From RH-AL1 sp965214415 (GTDB taxonomy: Bacteria > Pseudomonadota > Alphaproteobacteria > Rhizobiales > Beijerinckiaceae): DNA of 64,000 nucleotides. The notes below the pieces were generated by a model. The model was not told the DNA's origin, ran no database searches, and worked only from the letters and a program-made list of their open reading frames with translations. Within the stretch, counting starts at the first letter, position 1, and each line of letters begins with the position of its first letter. Positions 34,091 to 43,277 of this stretch are shown here, in pieces. The translations under genes and the position numbers were made by a program. The stretch covers positions 2,790,001 to 2,854,000 of the forward strand of contig CBDCBQ010000003.1 in the NCBI GenBank assembly GCA_965214415.1, written 5' to 3'.

Positions 34091-35248
34091 CTACTTCGTC
34101 GGCATGAAGCTCCAGAGTTCGGTCGGCAACGCGATCGGCGCGCCTTCCTTGTAGAAGGCCGAGTCCTGGATGTGCGACGTCGTGAAGAAGATCGTGCCGT
34201 CGGCGCCCTCGCTGAACGTGTCCGGCCAATGCAGCTTGTCGTCCTGCAGCAGCGTCGTCGGCCTGCCACCCTTTTGCGAGAGGTCGCGGATCCCGATGCT
34301 GTTGGTCTGAGGGCCGGTGACGTACATCTTGCCGTCATGCTTGCTGATGATCAGCCCGTCGGCCGGGCCGTTCTCGCCAACAGTCTCGACCTTTCCGCGC
34401 AGGGTCTTGTCCTCCAGCGCTTCCGGCGTCACCGCCGTCGTCAGGCCCGGGTTCAGCGCGGAGGTCGGCAGGCTGTAGAGAGTCTTGCCCTTAATGGCCT
34501 GCCAGTAGAGCGTCTTGCCATCCGGGCTCAACGCGATGCCGTCCGCCGCGAAGTCGACGCCGCGCCCGTCCGGCCGGCGCAGCGGCTTGCCTGCCCAGGT
34601 GACGGTGACGTTCGGGTCGGCCTGCGTTGAGGGATCGCCGTCGAGAACGCGGCGCGCCTTACCGTTGGTGAGGTCGACGACGACGAGCGCGCCCTTGGCG
34701 CCGGAGTCCGTGAGGTAGGCGACCTTGTCGTCCGGCGAGAAGCGGACGTCGTTGAGATACGAGCCCTGCGGCGCGACCTTGTCGTCGAAGAAGATCGTCT
34801 GGACCGCCTTGTTGGTCGCGAGATCGATCTTCACCATCTTGACGCCGCCCGGCACCAGCGCCCCCATCGCCGGCGCGGCAGGATCGAGGACCCAAAGGTG
34901 CCCGCTGTGGTCGGCCTCTATCGTTTGCACGCAGATGAAATGGTCCTTGGCCTCAACCTTGTCTTTAAGCGCGTTGCGCCAGCCGTTCATCTCGACATCC
35001 GGATAGGGCGTGACCTTGCCGTCCTTCAGCTCGCCGACGGAGATCGCGCTGTCCTCCGTCCAGCGGGGAAAGCTCAGGAAAATGCGACCGTCCTTGGTGA
35101 CCGCGATGCCGGTCGCCTGATGCTGGAAGCTGGCGACCTGTTTAAGGGCAGGTTGGGACGCAGGCGCCGTCTGCGCGAGGAGGGGCGCGGTCGTGACGAG
35201 CAGCGCGAGGAGGCCGACGGTGGTCGAGCGGGCGCGGAGGCGGGGCAT
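34091..35248 (-). CDS. Secreted MRJP/yellow-family beta-propeller protein
   Basis: 385 residues. Signal peptide MPRLRARSTTVGLLALLVTT cut near LLAQTA. The body matches bacterial major-royal-jelly/yellow-type six-bladed propellers: TGIAVTKDGRIFLSFPRWTE, WVLDPAAPAMGALVPGGVKM, SYLNDVRFSPDDKVAYLTDS, ADGIALSPDGKTLYWQAIKG, and HWPDTFSEGADGTIFFTTSH. These proteins are also related to SMP-30 lactonases; the natural substrate is unknown. Located in the periplasm or outside. Same direction as the GFA gene, 33 bp apart, so they may be co-transcribed. Confidence 0.85.
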   Translation of the reverse strand: MPRLRARSTTVGLLALLVTTAPLLAQTAPASQPALKQVASFQHQATGIAVTKDGRIFLSFPRWTEDSAISVGELKDGKVTPYPDVEMNGWRNALKDKVEAKDHFICVQTIEADHSGHLWVLDPAAPAMGALVPGGVKMVKIDLATNKAVQTIFFDDKVAPQGSYLNDVRFSPDDKVAYLTDSGAKGALVVVDLTNGKARRVLDGDPSTQADPNVTVTWAGKPLRRPDGRGVDFAADGIALSPDGKTLYWQAIKGKTLYSLPTSALNPGLTTAVTPEALEDKTLRGKVETVGENGPADGLIISKHDGKMYVTGPQTNSIGIRDLSQKGGRPTTLLQDDKLHWPDTFSEGADGTIFFTTSHIQDSAFYKEGAPIALPTELWSFMPTK

Positions 35249-35439
35249 GACGGTTCCTTCGATGCGAAAACAGGCTTGCGCTGCGGGCGGACGCTCAAGC
35301 CCGTTTCTCGAAACCGGTTCCGTGGTCGATCGGCGTTTGCCCGGTCCGTAATCGTCGTCGCTTTGCGAACCGAACGATCGATCCCCGTTCGCTGCGCGAT
35401 ACGAGAGCGGGGCGCGATCCGATATGGTGAAGCTGACGA

Positions 35440-36230
35440 TTGACGAGGCAATACGAGGACGCGGGCCCGCGCGACAGCGCCGTCCTCCTCCTCCACGGTA
35501 AGCCGGACGATGCGACCACGTGGACGGCGACCCGTCTCAATGACGCCGGCTTCAGGACCATCATCCCAACCTTGCGTGGGTGCGGTGACAGCTGCTTCAC
35601 GTGCTCGTCGGCGCTCAGGACCGGCAACAGCGGTGTGCCCAGCCTCGACGCCATCTCACTGATGGACTCGCTCGGCATCGAGCGCTTCGCGGTGGCCGGG
35701 CACGACTGGGGTTCGAACATGGCCGAGGCGCTCGCGGTCGGATGCCGGGACGCGTCGCCCGCATCGCCATGCTGTCGTCGCCGCCGCGGCTAGGCGGCAT
35801 GCCAACGCCGCCGTTCGAGCAGGCGCAACGCCAGTGGTACCACTGGTTCCAGGCCACTGGGCGCGGAGCGAAGGTCGTCGCCGACGACCCCAAGGTGTTC
35901 GCACAAATCATGTGGCACAACTGGGCGCCCGAAGGCTGGTTTGAGGCGTCGACGTTCGATCGTGTGACGGCATCCTTCGAGAACCCGGACTGGGTTGCCG
36001 TGACCCTTCATTCCTATCGGGCGCGATGGGACGAGGCGGACCCGGATCCCCGCAGCGTCTGGCTTGAGGACAAGATAAAGGCTACGAAGACCCTCTCGTT
36101 ACCGACGATCTACATCCAGGGCGGCGTCGACGGCGTGAATCCGCCCTCGGTAAGCGAGAACGTCGGCGTGAAGTTCACCGGCCCGTTCGAACGGATCGTG
36201 CTCCCGGCGTCGGCCATTTCTAGACACAAT
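35440..36230 (+). pseudogene. Alpha/beta hydrolase, frameshifted and 3'-truncated
   Basis: First frame: VLLLHGKPDDATTWTATRLN (oxyanion region) and ERFAVAGHDWGSNMAEALAV with the nucleophile Asp in GHDWGS, epoxide-hydrolase or haloalkane-dehalogenase style. The frame shifts near 35,745 and continues ARIAMLSSPPRLGGMPTPPF to SLPTIYIQGGVDGVNPPSVS in the next. The terminal catalytic-His region breaks off after GPFERIVLPA. Dead gene. Confidence 0.75.
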
Positions 36231-36573
36231 AACGGGCATTCTGCCAAACGTAGCGAGCCACAGCGTGCTACGACTCGGTACGCAAAGGGCGTGCGCGTTT
36301 GCCGAATCGATTTAACGCTACGAATAGGACCTCCATCGCGGTCGACGAGTGCGATAAGGGCATTCAGCTCCTCATTCTCGAATGTGTTTAGCTAACATCC
36401 GCGGCGGGCCTCGCCTCCCATGCCCGTTCCGTGAGACCTATAGCGCCGGCCCCAGTTGTCGCATTGACGCCGTCGAATGTCGCTATCGATATCGTCCGTT
36501 TGATCAATGCTGCGGCGCACACGACCTCTCCACCAAGGCCAGCGCGGAGCTGACCAGCACCTGGAGAACGGTC
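36231..36573. other. 343 bases without recognisable content
   Basis: Junction between the truncated hydrolase and the next small gene. Only chance frames; the last 40 bases form the leader of the 36574 gene with GGAG at 36,562-36,565. Confidence 0.4.
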
Positions 36574-36795
36574 ATGTTTCGTCGCAATACTCTTTTCGCA
36601 ACATTCACGATCCTGATGGCTGCCGCCCCGGCGTCGTACGCTGTTGCCCAGGAGGCGATCACGCTTGAGACGGTCGGCGCGGTCCGCATGGCGTCGCCGG
36701 AAGAGGTCAAGCGCATGAACGATGTGGCAGCGCACCAGCAGCAGACCACGCAGCCCGCCCCTGCGCCGCAGCGGCAGGCAGTCGTTACCGATTAA
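36574..36795 (+). CDS. Small periplasmic protein (73 residues)
   Basis: Signal peptide MFRRNTLFATFTILMAAAPA, cleavage near AVAQEA, leaving about 45 residues with VRMASPEEVKRMNDVAAHQQ and a Gln/Pro tail. Ribosome site GGAG 8 bases upstream. Unknown function. Its 3' end overlaps the converging LysR gene by 11 bp. Confidence 0.7.
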   Translation: MFRRNTLFATFTILMAAAPASYAVAQEAITLETVGAVRMASPEEVKRMNDVAAHQQQTTQPAPAPQRQAVVTD

Positions 36796-37732
36796 CGCTG
36801 CCGTCAACCTTGGGCGTGTGCCTTGAGATTTTGAGCAGCACCTCGCGCATCCACTTGTGCGCGGGGTCGCGATCGTAGGAGGAGTGCCACAGCATCGAAA
36901 CGGCGAAATCCTTCACAGGGACCGGCACCGGGCTCGTGGTCAGGCCGAGCAGCGTGGCAAAACTCAGCGCTAGATCATCGACCATCGTGGTCATGACCGG
37001 CGCCGATTTGACGAGAAACGGGACGGTGACGAAGCGCGGCGTCGTCGCAGCGAGTGTGCGGCAACGGCCGATCGCCGCCAGCGCGTCGTCGACGACGCCA
37101 TGCACGGTGCCGGACAAGCTTGTCAGCACGTGCGGGTAGCGCAGGTAGTCGTCGAGCGAGACCGGCGCCTCGATGCCGAGCAGCTCAGCGTTGAATAGGC
37201 AAAGATAGCCGTAGCGGCAGAGCGGACGTACCTTGTGGTGCGTCTGTCCGTCCTTGATGAGACCGATCGCGAGGTCGATCTGGTCGGCGTCGATGTCCCG
37301 CAGCAGTGTCGTGTAGTCGAGCGTGCGCAGCGAGAGGCGGATGCCCGGCGCCTCACGGCGCAGCAGGTCGAGCAGCTGCGGGCCGAACGACACCTCGAGG
37401 CTGCCCGTGAGCGCGATCGTAAAGACGCGCTCGACGGTCCTCGGGTCGAAGGTGTCCTCGCGAAGCACGATGCCCTGGAACTGCCGCAACGCAGATCGCG
37501 CCGGCTCGACAAGGCTCATCGCGCGTGGTGTCAACTGCATGCCGTCGGGCGTCCGCGTTAGAAGATCGTCGCCTAGCAGTTTTCGAAGGCGAGCGAGGCT
37601 GCTGCTCATCGTTGACTGCCGCAGCCCGACCCGCGCGGCAGCCCTCGTGACGCTCCTCTCGGTCAGCAGAGCATCAAGCGCCACCAGCAGGTTGAGGTCG
37701 ACGCCCGCCAATCCGAGGTAATCGACGGTCAT
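36785..37732 (-). CDS. LysR-family transcriptional regulator
   Basis: 315 residues. Winged helix-turn-helix LNLLVALDALLTERSVTRAA with RVGLRQSTMSSSLARLRKLL; the C-terminal co-inducer domain follows (VFTIALTGSLEVSFGPQLLD, ADQIDLAIGLIKDGQ). Closest in style to the NodD/PcaQ/NahR group, judging by the DLNLLVALDAL start. Full length and intact. No obvious target: LysR genes normally sit beside their target operon, here flanked by a small periplasmic protein gene and a ligase fragment, so its regulon may have been lost. Confidence 0.88.
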   Translation of the reverse strand: MTVDYLGLAGVDLNLLVALDALLTERSVTRAAARVGLRQSTMSSSLARLRKLLGDDLLTRTPDGMQLTPRAMSLVEPARSALRQFQGIVLREDTFDPRTVERVFTIALTGSLEVSFGPQLLDLLRREAPGIRLSLRTLDYTTLLRDIDADQIDLAIGLIKDGQTHHKVRPLCRYGYLCLFNAELLGIEAPVSLDDYLRYPHVLTSLSGTVHGVVDDALAAIGRCRTLAATTPRFVTVPFLVKSAPVMTTMVDDLALSFATLLGLTTSPVPVPVKDFAVSMLWHSSYDRDPAHKWMREVLLKISRHTPKVDGSVNR

Positions 37733-37964
37733 AGGCAGTCATCCAAAGGCTTCAGCGAACGGGAACCATACGCCGCATGCTGGCGGAGATCGCGCATTCG
37801 GCAAACTGTCGCCGCATCAGGCCCCGGATCATCGTCCCGTTGGGCCCGTAGAGCCGGAAGACGGTATTGCACCAGTCCTGCCGGCTTGGCGCCTCGGCAA
37901 TGCCTTTGCAGCAAGCCGACCCTGCCATGCGCCTCCGCGGCTCTCATCCAGATTGCCGCGCTAC

Positions 37965-38412
37965 AGAAGCTCTCGTGCCGCAGCTCACCAGTTGTCGTCC
38001 CGCAGTAAGCGATCTCGGCCCGCAGGTCCGGCGACACCCACACGGCGCCGGAGACCTTCAGCCCGGCGATCGGGCACCGCGGCGTCGCGATCCGGTCAAG
38101 GCGCGCCCGCAGCGCCACGGCGACGGCCTCGCTGAAGCCGGTGCCGACCTCGCCAGCGTACCGCAGACGCGCTCCGTCCAAGGTCGCGACCTTGATGTTG
38201 GCAAACGGGGTTCGGACCGCGCCGCCGCCCGTCTGATAGCCGATGATCACGAACGTATCGGACTGCACGCACTTCGTCTTCAGCCATTCTGGGCGCCGGC
38301 CGGAGTGGTACGGCTTGTCGATCGGCTTCGAGACGATGCCTTCGAGGTCGTTCTCGCCGGCGATGCGGAACAGGTCTGCGCCGGCGCCGGACATCACAGC
38401 GCTGTCGAGGAT
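37965..38412 (-). pseudogene. LigD-type ligase OB-fold fragment, copy C
   Basis: About 150 codons matching the second half of the ligase domain: ADLFRIAGENDLEGIVSKPI, YHSGRRPEWLKTKCVQSDTF, GARLRYAGEVGTGFSEAVAV, AEIAYCGTTTGELRHESF. The adenylation half with motif I is missing. More diverged from copies A and B than these are from each other, so it came from a separate ligase gene. The sequence after it resembles 24,961-25,040. Confidence 0.7.
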
Positions 38413-38522
38413 CGGCACGCGGCTGGAGAATAAGTTCAATTCCGTATCGACCGCGATCAGCTAGATTGGAAGTCGGCATGCCGACTTCTGCTCTTGACGA
38501 TCTGCAAGATTGAGGGAGAAAT

Positions 38523-38705
38523 GTGGATGCTTCAGAGCATCGCCATATGCCGACCGACCTTCCACCTCGTAGAAGGCAGCCGGGCGTCCAAAGGCCTCAA
38601 TGGAGAACGCTCCTCCCGTTTTTCATGTTGGGACTCGCCCTCGGGTTTATCCTGCTAATTGCATCGTCGGATGCTCGACGAGCGGTCGTCTGGCTGGTCG
38701 GCTGA
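38523..38705 (+). CDS. Small single-span membrane protein
   Basis: 60 residues from GTG 38523 (or ATG 38547). One membrane helix, LLPFFMLGLALGFILLIASS, after a basic Pro-rich N-terminus (PPRRRQPGVQRPQWR), so probably N-inside. GGGAGA precedes the GTG. Unknown function. Confidence 0.5.
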   Translation: MDASEHRHMPTDLPPRRRQPGVQRPQWRTLLPFFMLGLALGFILLIASSDARRAVVWLVG

Positions 38706-38879
38706 CGCAGCCGATATTAGGTTCGCTGGCTTTGAGTGTTTCCAGCGCTTCTTCGATGGCGGCGATCTCGTTCAGCCTGGCGCCATGGCGATGTTCATCC
38801 CCAGGCCATGTGGTCGGATGTAGATGACGGTCGGTACGGCGCTTGGGCGCTCGACCTGGATCTCGAAAGGCAAAATGTC

Positions 38880-39101
38880 ATGTTCAAGAAGATCGCCGTA
38901 GCGGCATCGGCAGCCGGTATTGTCGTCCTCGCCGCATCAGCGGCTTATGCGACTCCGGTCGCGCTGGGCGGCACAAACACCCGTGGCACCAGCTCTGGCG
39001 GCCATATGAGCCACGGCATGCATCACATGAAGATGAAGCATCACACGATGATGAAGCATCACATGAGCAGCGGCCACATGCCGGGCAGCAAAAACCTCTG
39101 A
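38880..39101 (+). CDS. Secreted Met/His-rich peptide, probable metal binder
   Basis: 73 residues. Signal peptide MFKKIAVAASAAGIVVLAAS, cut near AYATPVA. The mature 45 residues contain a Met/His cluster: HMSHGMHHMKMKHHTMMKHH followed by MSSGHMPG, 9 His and 9 Met in 30 residues. Such Met/His-rich periplasmic peptides bind copper or silver ions in known systems (CusF, CopK and PcoE act this way), so copper buffering is likely; that is inference. No other metal gene lies next to it; an IS66 fragment starts directly after. Confidence 0.7.
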   Translation: MFKKIAVAASAAGIVVLAASAAYATPVALGGTNTRGTSSGGHMSHGMHHMKMKHHTMMKHHMSSGHMPGSKNL

Positions 39102-39117
39102 TAGCGACCGGCGGCGA

Positions 39118-39690
39118 ATGCTTGTGTCGCGTTCGCCGCCCCTCCGTCACCTCGCATTCAGCGCGACCAATGACACGGACCGCATCGTGCTCGACCTCGA
39201 GCTGGAGCGTTTGCGCTTCCAGCTGGCGAAGGCGCGGCGCGAGGCGCTCGGACAGTCCTCGGAGGCTGGTACTAGGATCGGCCAGTTCGAGCTGGCGCTC
39301 GAGGACGTCGAGGTGACGCTCGCTGCGATCGAGGCCGCTACCGCGACGTCGGATACGCCGGTCGACGCCTTCACGCGCCGCAAGCCGGCGCGACGCCCGT
39401 TGCCCGACCATCTGCCGCGCGTGCGCCAGGTCTACCCGAGCCCTTCCGCGTGCCCGTGCTGCGCCGGACGCCTGCACAAGCTGGGCGAAGACATCACCGA
39501 GTCGCTCGAGCGGGTCCCGGCAAGTTGGTTCGTCATCCAACATGTACGTGAGAAGTTCTCCTGCCGGTCCTGCGATGCGATCACGCAGCCACCCGCGCCC
39601 TCGCATCCGATCGCGCGGGGGCATGCCGGGGCGGTGCTGCTAGCCGAGATCGCTTTCGGCAAGTTCTGCCTGCAACTGCCCCTGCATCGA
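39118..39690 (+). pseudogene. IS66-family TnpC fragment
   Basis: N-terminal half of an IS66 transposase: coiled region LDLELERLRFQLAKARREAL with GQSSEAGTRIGQFELALEDV, the zinc-finger-like CPCCAGRLHKLGEDITESLE, VREKFSCRSCDAITQPPAPS and the start of the core (AEIAFGKFCLQLPLHR). It breaks at about 39,690 where an opposite-strand tnpB piece begins. Catalytic DDE part absent. Confidence 0.75.
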
Positions 39691-39830
39691 AACACGAACA
39701 GATCGCTGCCATGCGGATCGCGCCGCAGGGCTTCCTGGACCTGCAGCGACAGGCCGTTCATCCCGCGCCGCATGTCGGTCGCGCCGACCGCCAGCCAAAC
39801 ACGCACGCCCGACGGGACCGGGATCATCGC
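39687..39830 (-). pseudogene. IS66-family TnpB fragment, inverted relative to TnpC
   Basis: Reads IPVPSGVRVWLAVGATDMRR with GMNGLSLQVQEALRRDPHGS and DLFVFR, the conserved TnpB start. In an intact IS66 tnpB and tnpC lie on the same strand; here they are joined in opposite orientation, so an inversion and deletions have happened. Confidence 0.75.
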
Positions 39831-39860
39831 CGCTCTCGGCCTATATCCAGATCCGCTCGG

Positions 39861-39977
39861 CCGGCCGAACTCTGGGATGGCGTTGTGGCCGAATGGCAGT
39901 TCGTTGGCAATGCGCTGCGGAATGCGGCGGAGCGAGCCGTCGTCAAGAAAGAGGTAGTAGCGGAAGGAGATGTCCAT
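39861..39977 (-). pseudogene. Truncated conserved hypothetical gene (MDISFRYYLFLDDG type)
   Basis: MDISFRYYLFLDDGSLRRIP then QRIANELPFGHNAIPEFGR, the first about 39 residues of a small protein family widespread in Rhizobiales. The rest was replaced by the IS66 tnpB fragment. Family memory is strong for the first 20 residues; function unknown. Confidence 0.55.
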
Positions 39978-40088
39978 CACGCCTCTCCCACTGCCGGGAG
40001 GCGAGCCCGACTTTCGTCCTCGTGCCCTCGCGGTGCCCTCAAAGGGCAAATCGTCGAATGGCTTAAGAAGCTAAGTCATTGATTTCGA

Positions 40089-40164
<76 letters not shown>

Positions 40165-40350
40165 ATCGAAACCGTCGCCGGGCATCTGCCTGGGGCGGGA
40201 GGCGAGGCACGTAGCAAATGCCGTCCGGCGTGTCCAGCCCGGAGCCTCGCGGTTGCGGCAACCCTTGGCTGCACCGCCGCGTTGAAGATTGGGAACGCAT
40301 GCGCCCGCTCGGATCAACCCGCGCATGCCGCGTAAGCATGGAGACATCGC

Positions 40351-40596
40351 GTGCTGGCCGTCACGCTGCTCACACTCATCGCCTCGGCCTCGCCGCCTCC
40401 AGCCGATTATCGGCAGGCGGACCTCACCGATATCGACCGGCGCAATATCGCAACGGTGTGCACGGCCTCGGGCTTCTCGAAAAGCGCGCGGCTGGCGTGC
40501 CTGAAGACCGAAACCGAGAAGCTGATGCATCAAAAGCAGAGCGAGGTCGACGCGCGCCAGTCCGAAGCGTTGACCGCCCGGCAAACGGGACGCTGA
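40351..40596 (+). CDS. Small exported hypothetical protein
   Basis: 81 residues from GTG 40351 with GGAGA 7 bases upstream. Short hydrophobic start MLAVTLLTLIASASPPPADY, probably a signal peptide, then a helical charged body with two Cys (ATVCTASGFSKSARLACLKT) that could form a disulfide. Unknown function. Confidence 0.6.
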   Translation: MLAVTLLTLIASASPPPADYRQADLTDIDRRNIATVCTASGFSKSARLACLKTETEKLMHQKQSEVDARQSEALTARQTGR

Positions 40597-40605
40597 GTCG
40601 CGCGC

Positions 40606-41205
40606 CTAACCGGGATCGTCGCTCGGCGACCCGCGGCGCTGCGGCGCCACGGGACTCGCGGGCGGCTCCGTAACCGGCGGGGTCGGAGCGTGCGGCTCCG
40701 CCGTCTGCTTCGGCTCGGGCGGCGCTTTCGTGCCCAGCAGATGCGCGATCGTCGCGAAGCGTGCGTCGCCGACATGGCCGAACACCTTCAAGGCCTCGTG
40801 GCCCTCGGGCACGAACAGGGCGCGCATGCGGCGCTCGTCGGTGCAGGTGATCTCGGAAAGGCGCACCAGGCCGAGCGAGGGCTGCAAGTCGCCGCCGTCG
40901 CAAGTCGCGCCGCCAGCCAGCTTCAGCTCGAAGGCGTGCGTGCCACCTGTGATCAGCGTGCCCGAGAACGCCTCGTGCGTCTCGATGAGGACGCCGGAGA
41001 AGATCCAGGTGTCACCCTCGGGCGCGGGCGGCCCGCCCTCGCCGGGCGCTGGCGTGAACGCCGCCGGCGGCGCCGTCGGCAGCAGCGGCGCGCTTGCATC
41101 CTGCGCCGCGACGGGCAAGGCGACAGAGGCGAGTGCGCCGAAGCAGATCGCGAGCGTCGCGACGGCAGGCACTAGCTTCAAACCTTCAAGGCCCTTCAAA
41201 GCCAC
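40606..41205 (-). CDS. Exported hypothetical protein with Pro-rich tail
   Basis: About 199 residues from GTG 41205, overlapping the end of leuD by 10 bp. Signal peptide LVPAVATLAICFGALASVAL ending PVAAQDA. The middle forms a beta-rich domain (DTWIFSGVLIETHEAFSGTL, THAFELKLAGGATCDGGDLQ) with two Cys likely bonded; the tail is Pro/Ala-rich and disordered. Start is uncertain because the frame stays open further upstream inside leuD. Unknown function. Confidence 0.6.
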   Translation of the reverse strand: MALKGLEGLKLVPAVATLAICFGALASVALPVAAQDASAPLLPTAPPAAFTPAPGEGGPPAPEGDTWIFSGVLIETHEAFSGTLITGGTHAFELKLAGGATCDGGDLQPSLGLVRLSEITCTDERRMRALFVPEGHEALKVFGHVGDARFATIAHLLGTKAPPEPKQTAEPHAPTPPVTEPPASPVAPQRRGSPSDDPG

Positions 41206-41801
41206 GGCCTGTCGGCCGAAAGCTTGGCCTCGAAGGCCTCGATGCCGCCGCTGCGTTGCAGCGTCTGGCCGATGTCGTCGAGGCCGTTCAGCAGGCAGTG
41301 CTTGCGAAAGCCGTCGATCTCGAAGGCCAGCGTGCCGCCGTCGGGGCCCTGGATCACCTGCGCCTCGAGGTCGATCGTCAGCGTTGCGTTGGCGCCGCGC
41401 TCGGCGTCGTCCATCAGCTTGGCGAGATCGTCCTTCGATACCACGATCGGCAGGATGCCGTTCTTGAAGCAATTGTTGTAGAAAATGTCGGCGAAGCTCG
41501 TCGAGATGACGCAACGGATGCCGAAGTCGAGGAGCGCCCAGGGCGCATGCTCGCGCGACGAGCCGCAGCCGAAATTATCCTCCGCGACCAGGATTTGCGC
41601 TTTGCGGTAGGCGGGCTGGTTCAGCACGAAATCCGGGTTCTCGGAGCCGTCCTCGCGAAACCGCAGCGGTGCGAACAGGTCCTTGCCGAGGCCGGTGCGC
41701 TTGATCGTCTTGAGAAAGCGCGCCGGGATGATCTGGTCGGTGTCGACGTTGGCGATCGGCAGCGGCGCGGCGACGCCTGTGAGCTTGGTGAACTTTTCCA
41801 T
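41196..41801 (-). CDS. leuD: 3-isopropylmalate dehydratase small subunit
   Basis: 201 residues. With LeuC it converts 2- to 3-isopropylmalate in leucine synthesis. Starts MEKFTKLTGVAAPLPIANVD; NVDTDQIIPARFLK is the family signature, and FGCGSSREHAPWALLDFGIR carries the substrate-binding Ser/Arg loop. Full length. leuC and leuB are not in the window. Confidence 0.95.
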   Translation of the reverse strand: MEKFTKLTGVAAPLPIANVDTDQIIPARFLKTIKRTGLGKDLFAPLRFREDGSENPDFVLNQPAYRKAQILVAEDNFGCGSSREHAPWALLDFGIRCVISTSFADIFYNNCFKNGILPIVVSKDDLAKLMDDAERGANATLTIDLEAQVIQGPDGGTLAFEIDGFRKHCLLNGLDDIGQTLQRSGGIEAFEAKLSADRPWL

Positions 41802-41902
41802 CGGCCGAGCTTATAGAGGCGACGCCGGCCCTGCAATTCGGTGTTACGCCCGCTGGCGCATCAGGCGCCGGGTCGCCGGCGAGACGCAACGAAGAGGCAT
41901 TC

Positions 41903-43177
41903 ATGCGGGTACTCGTGCTCGGCGGTGGCGTCGTCGGCGTCACCACGGCCTATTATCTGGCATGCGATGGCCACGAGGTCGTCGTGCTGGACCGCCAGGT
42001 CGCGGCCGGCATGGAGACGAGCTTCGCCAACGCGGGGCAGGTGTCGCCCGGCGCCTCGAGCCCATGGGCGGCGCCCGGCATTCCCGTCAAGGCGATGCGC
42101 TGGCTGGCGATGCGCTACCGGCCGCTGGTGCTGTGGCCGCTGGCCGACCGGCGCCTCTACTTCTGGCTGGCGCAGCTGCTCGCCAATTGCACGGAGGACG
42201 CCTTCCACCGCAACAAGGGCCGCATGCTGCGGCTCGCCGAGTACAGCCGCGATGCGCTGCGGGCGCTGCGCCACGAAGTCGGCATCGCCTACGACGAGCG
42301 CGCCGGCGGCACGTTGCAGCTCTTCCGCAAGCAGGCGCAGCTCGACGCGGCTGGCCACGACACCGCGATCCTCGACGAGCACGGCGTGCCCTACGAGCTG
42401 CTCGATGTCGCCGGATGCCTGGCGCGCGAGCCCGGCCTCGCGGATGCCGCGCCGCTGCTCGTCGGCGGCCTGCGCCTGCCCGGCGACGAGACCGGCGACG
42501 CGCATCTCTTCACGCGGCGCCTTGCCGAGATCTGCCGCGCGAAGGGCGTGACCTTTCGCTTTGGCGCCTCGGTGACGCGCATCCGCGGCGGCGCGGGGAT
42601 CGACGGTGTCGAGCTCGCCGACGGTGAGGTTGTGCGCGCGGACGCGTACGTGATCGCGGCGGGCAGCTTCACGCCGGCCCTGCTGCGCCCGCTCGGGCTC
42701 AATATTCCCGTCTACCCGGTAAAGGGATATTCGCTGACGGCGGCCGTCACCGACCCGGCCGGCGCGCCCGTTTCCACGGTGATGGACGAGACCTACAAGA
42801 TCGCCATCACCCGGCTCGGCGATCGCGTGCGGATCGGCGGCACCGCCGAGCTGGCCGGCTTCGATCTGCGGCTGCGCGGCCCGCGCCGCGAGACGCTCGC
42901 CCATTCCGTGCACGACCTTTTTCCGCGCGGCTGCGATCCGTTAACGGCGAGTTTTTGGACCGGCCTGCGGCCGATGACGCCCGACGGCACGCCGCTCGTG
43001 GGCGCGACCGGGATCGAAGGGTTGTACGTCAACACCGGCCACGGCACGCTCGGCTGGACGATGGCCTGCGGCTCCGGGCGCTTTTTGGCCGACGTGATCG
43101 GCGGCCGCGCGCCGGATCTCGACCCGGGCGATTTGGCGCCGACCCGGTACGCGGGGCCGGGTGAGCGCGGGAGGTGA
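41903..43177 (+). CDS. dadA: D-amino acid dehydrogenase small subunit
   Basis: 424 residues. FAD-dependent oxidation of D-amino acids to keto acids. N-terminal dinucleotide fold MRVLVLGGGVVGVTTAYYLA; family marks ETSFANAGQVSPGASSPWA, PVYPVKGYSLTAAV and the C-terminal FAD loop GLYVNTGHGTLGWTMACGSG. Normal length. Often paired with a racemase (dadX), which is not here. Stands alone, reading right. Confidence 0.92.
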   Translation: MRVLVLGGGVVGVTTAYYLACDGHEVVVLDRQVAAGMETSFANAGQVSPGASSPWAAPGIPVKAMRWLAMRYRPLVLWPLADRRLYFWLAQLLANCTEDAFHRNKGRMLRLAEYSRDALRALRHEVGIAYDERAGGTLQLFRKQAQLDAAGHDTAILDEHGVPYELLDVAGCLAREPGLADAAPLLVGGLRLPGDETGDAHLFTRRLAEICRAKGVTFRFGASVTRIRGGAGIDGVELADGEVVRADAYVIAAGSFTPALLRPLGLNIPVYPVKGYSLTAAVTDPAGAPVSTVMDETYKIAITRLGDRVRIGGTAELAGFDLRLRGPRRETLAHSVHDLFPRGCDPLTASFWTGLRPMTPDGTPLVGATGIEGLYVNTGHGTLGWTMACGSGRFLADVIGGRAPDLDPGDLAPTRYAGPGERGR

Positions 43178-43277
43178 TCACCTAGGTCGCGAAAATCACA
43201 AAAGTCCTGCGCACAGCGACCATTGGCGCGATCCGACGGCAGGGAACATCGCACGGGATCGGCCGCGTTCTAGAGAC

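Noticed and set aside
39432..40049. Single 205-residue minus-strand protein spanning the IS66 joint
   Set aside because: It is a chance fusion of a truncated conserved gene, a tnpB fragment and the complement of tnpC.
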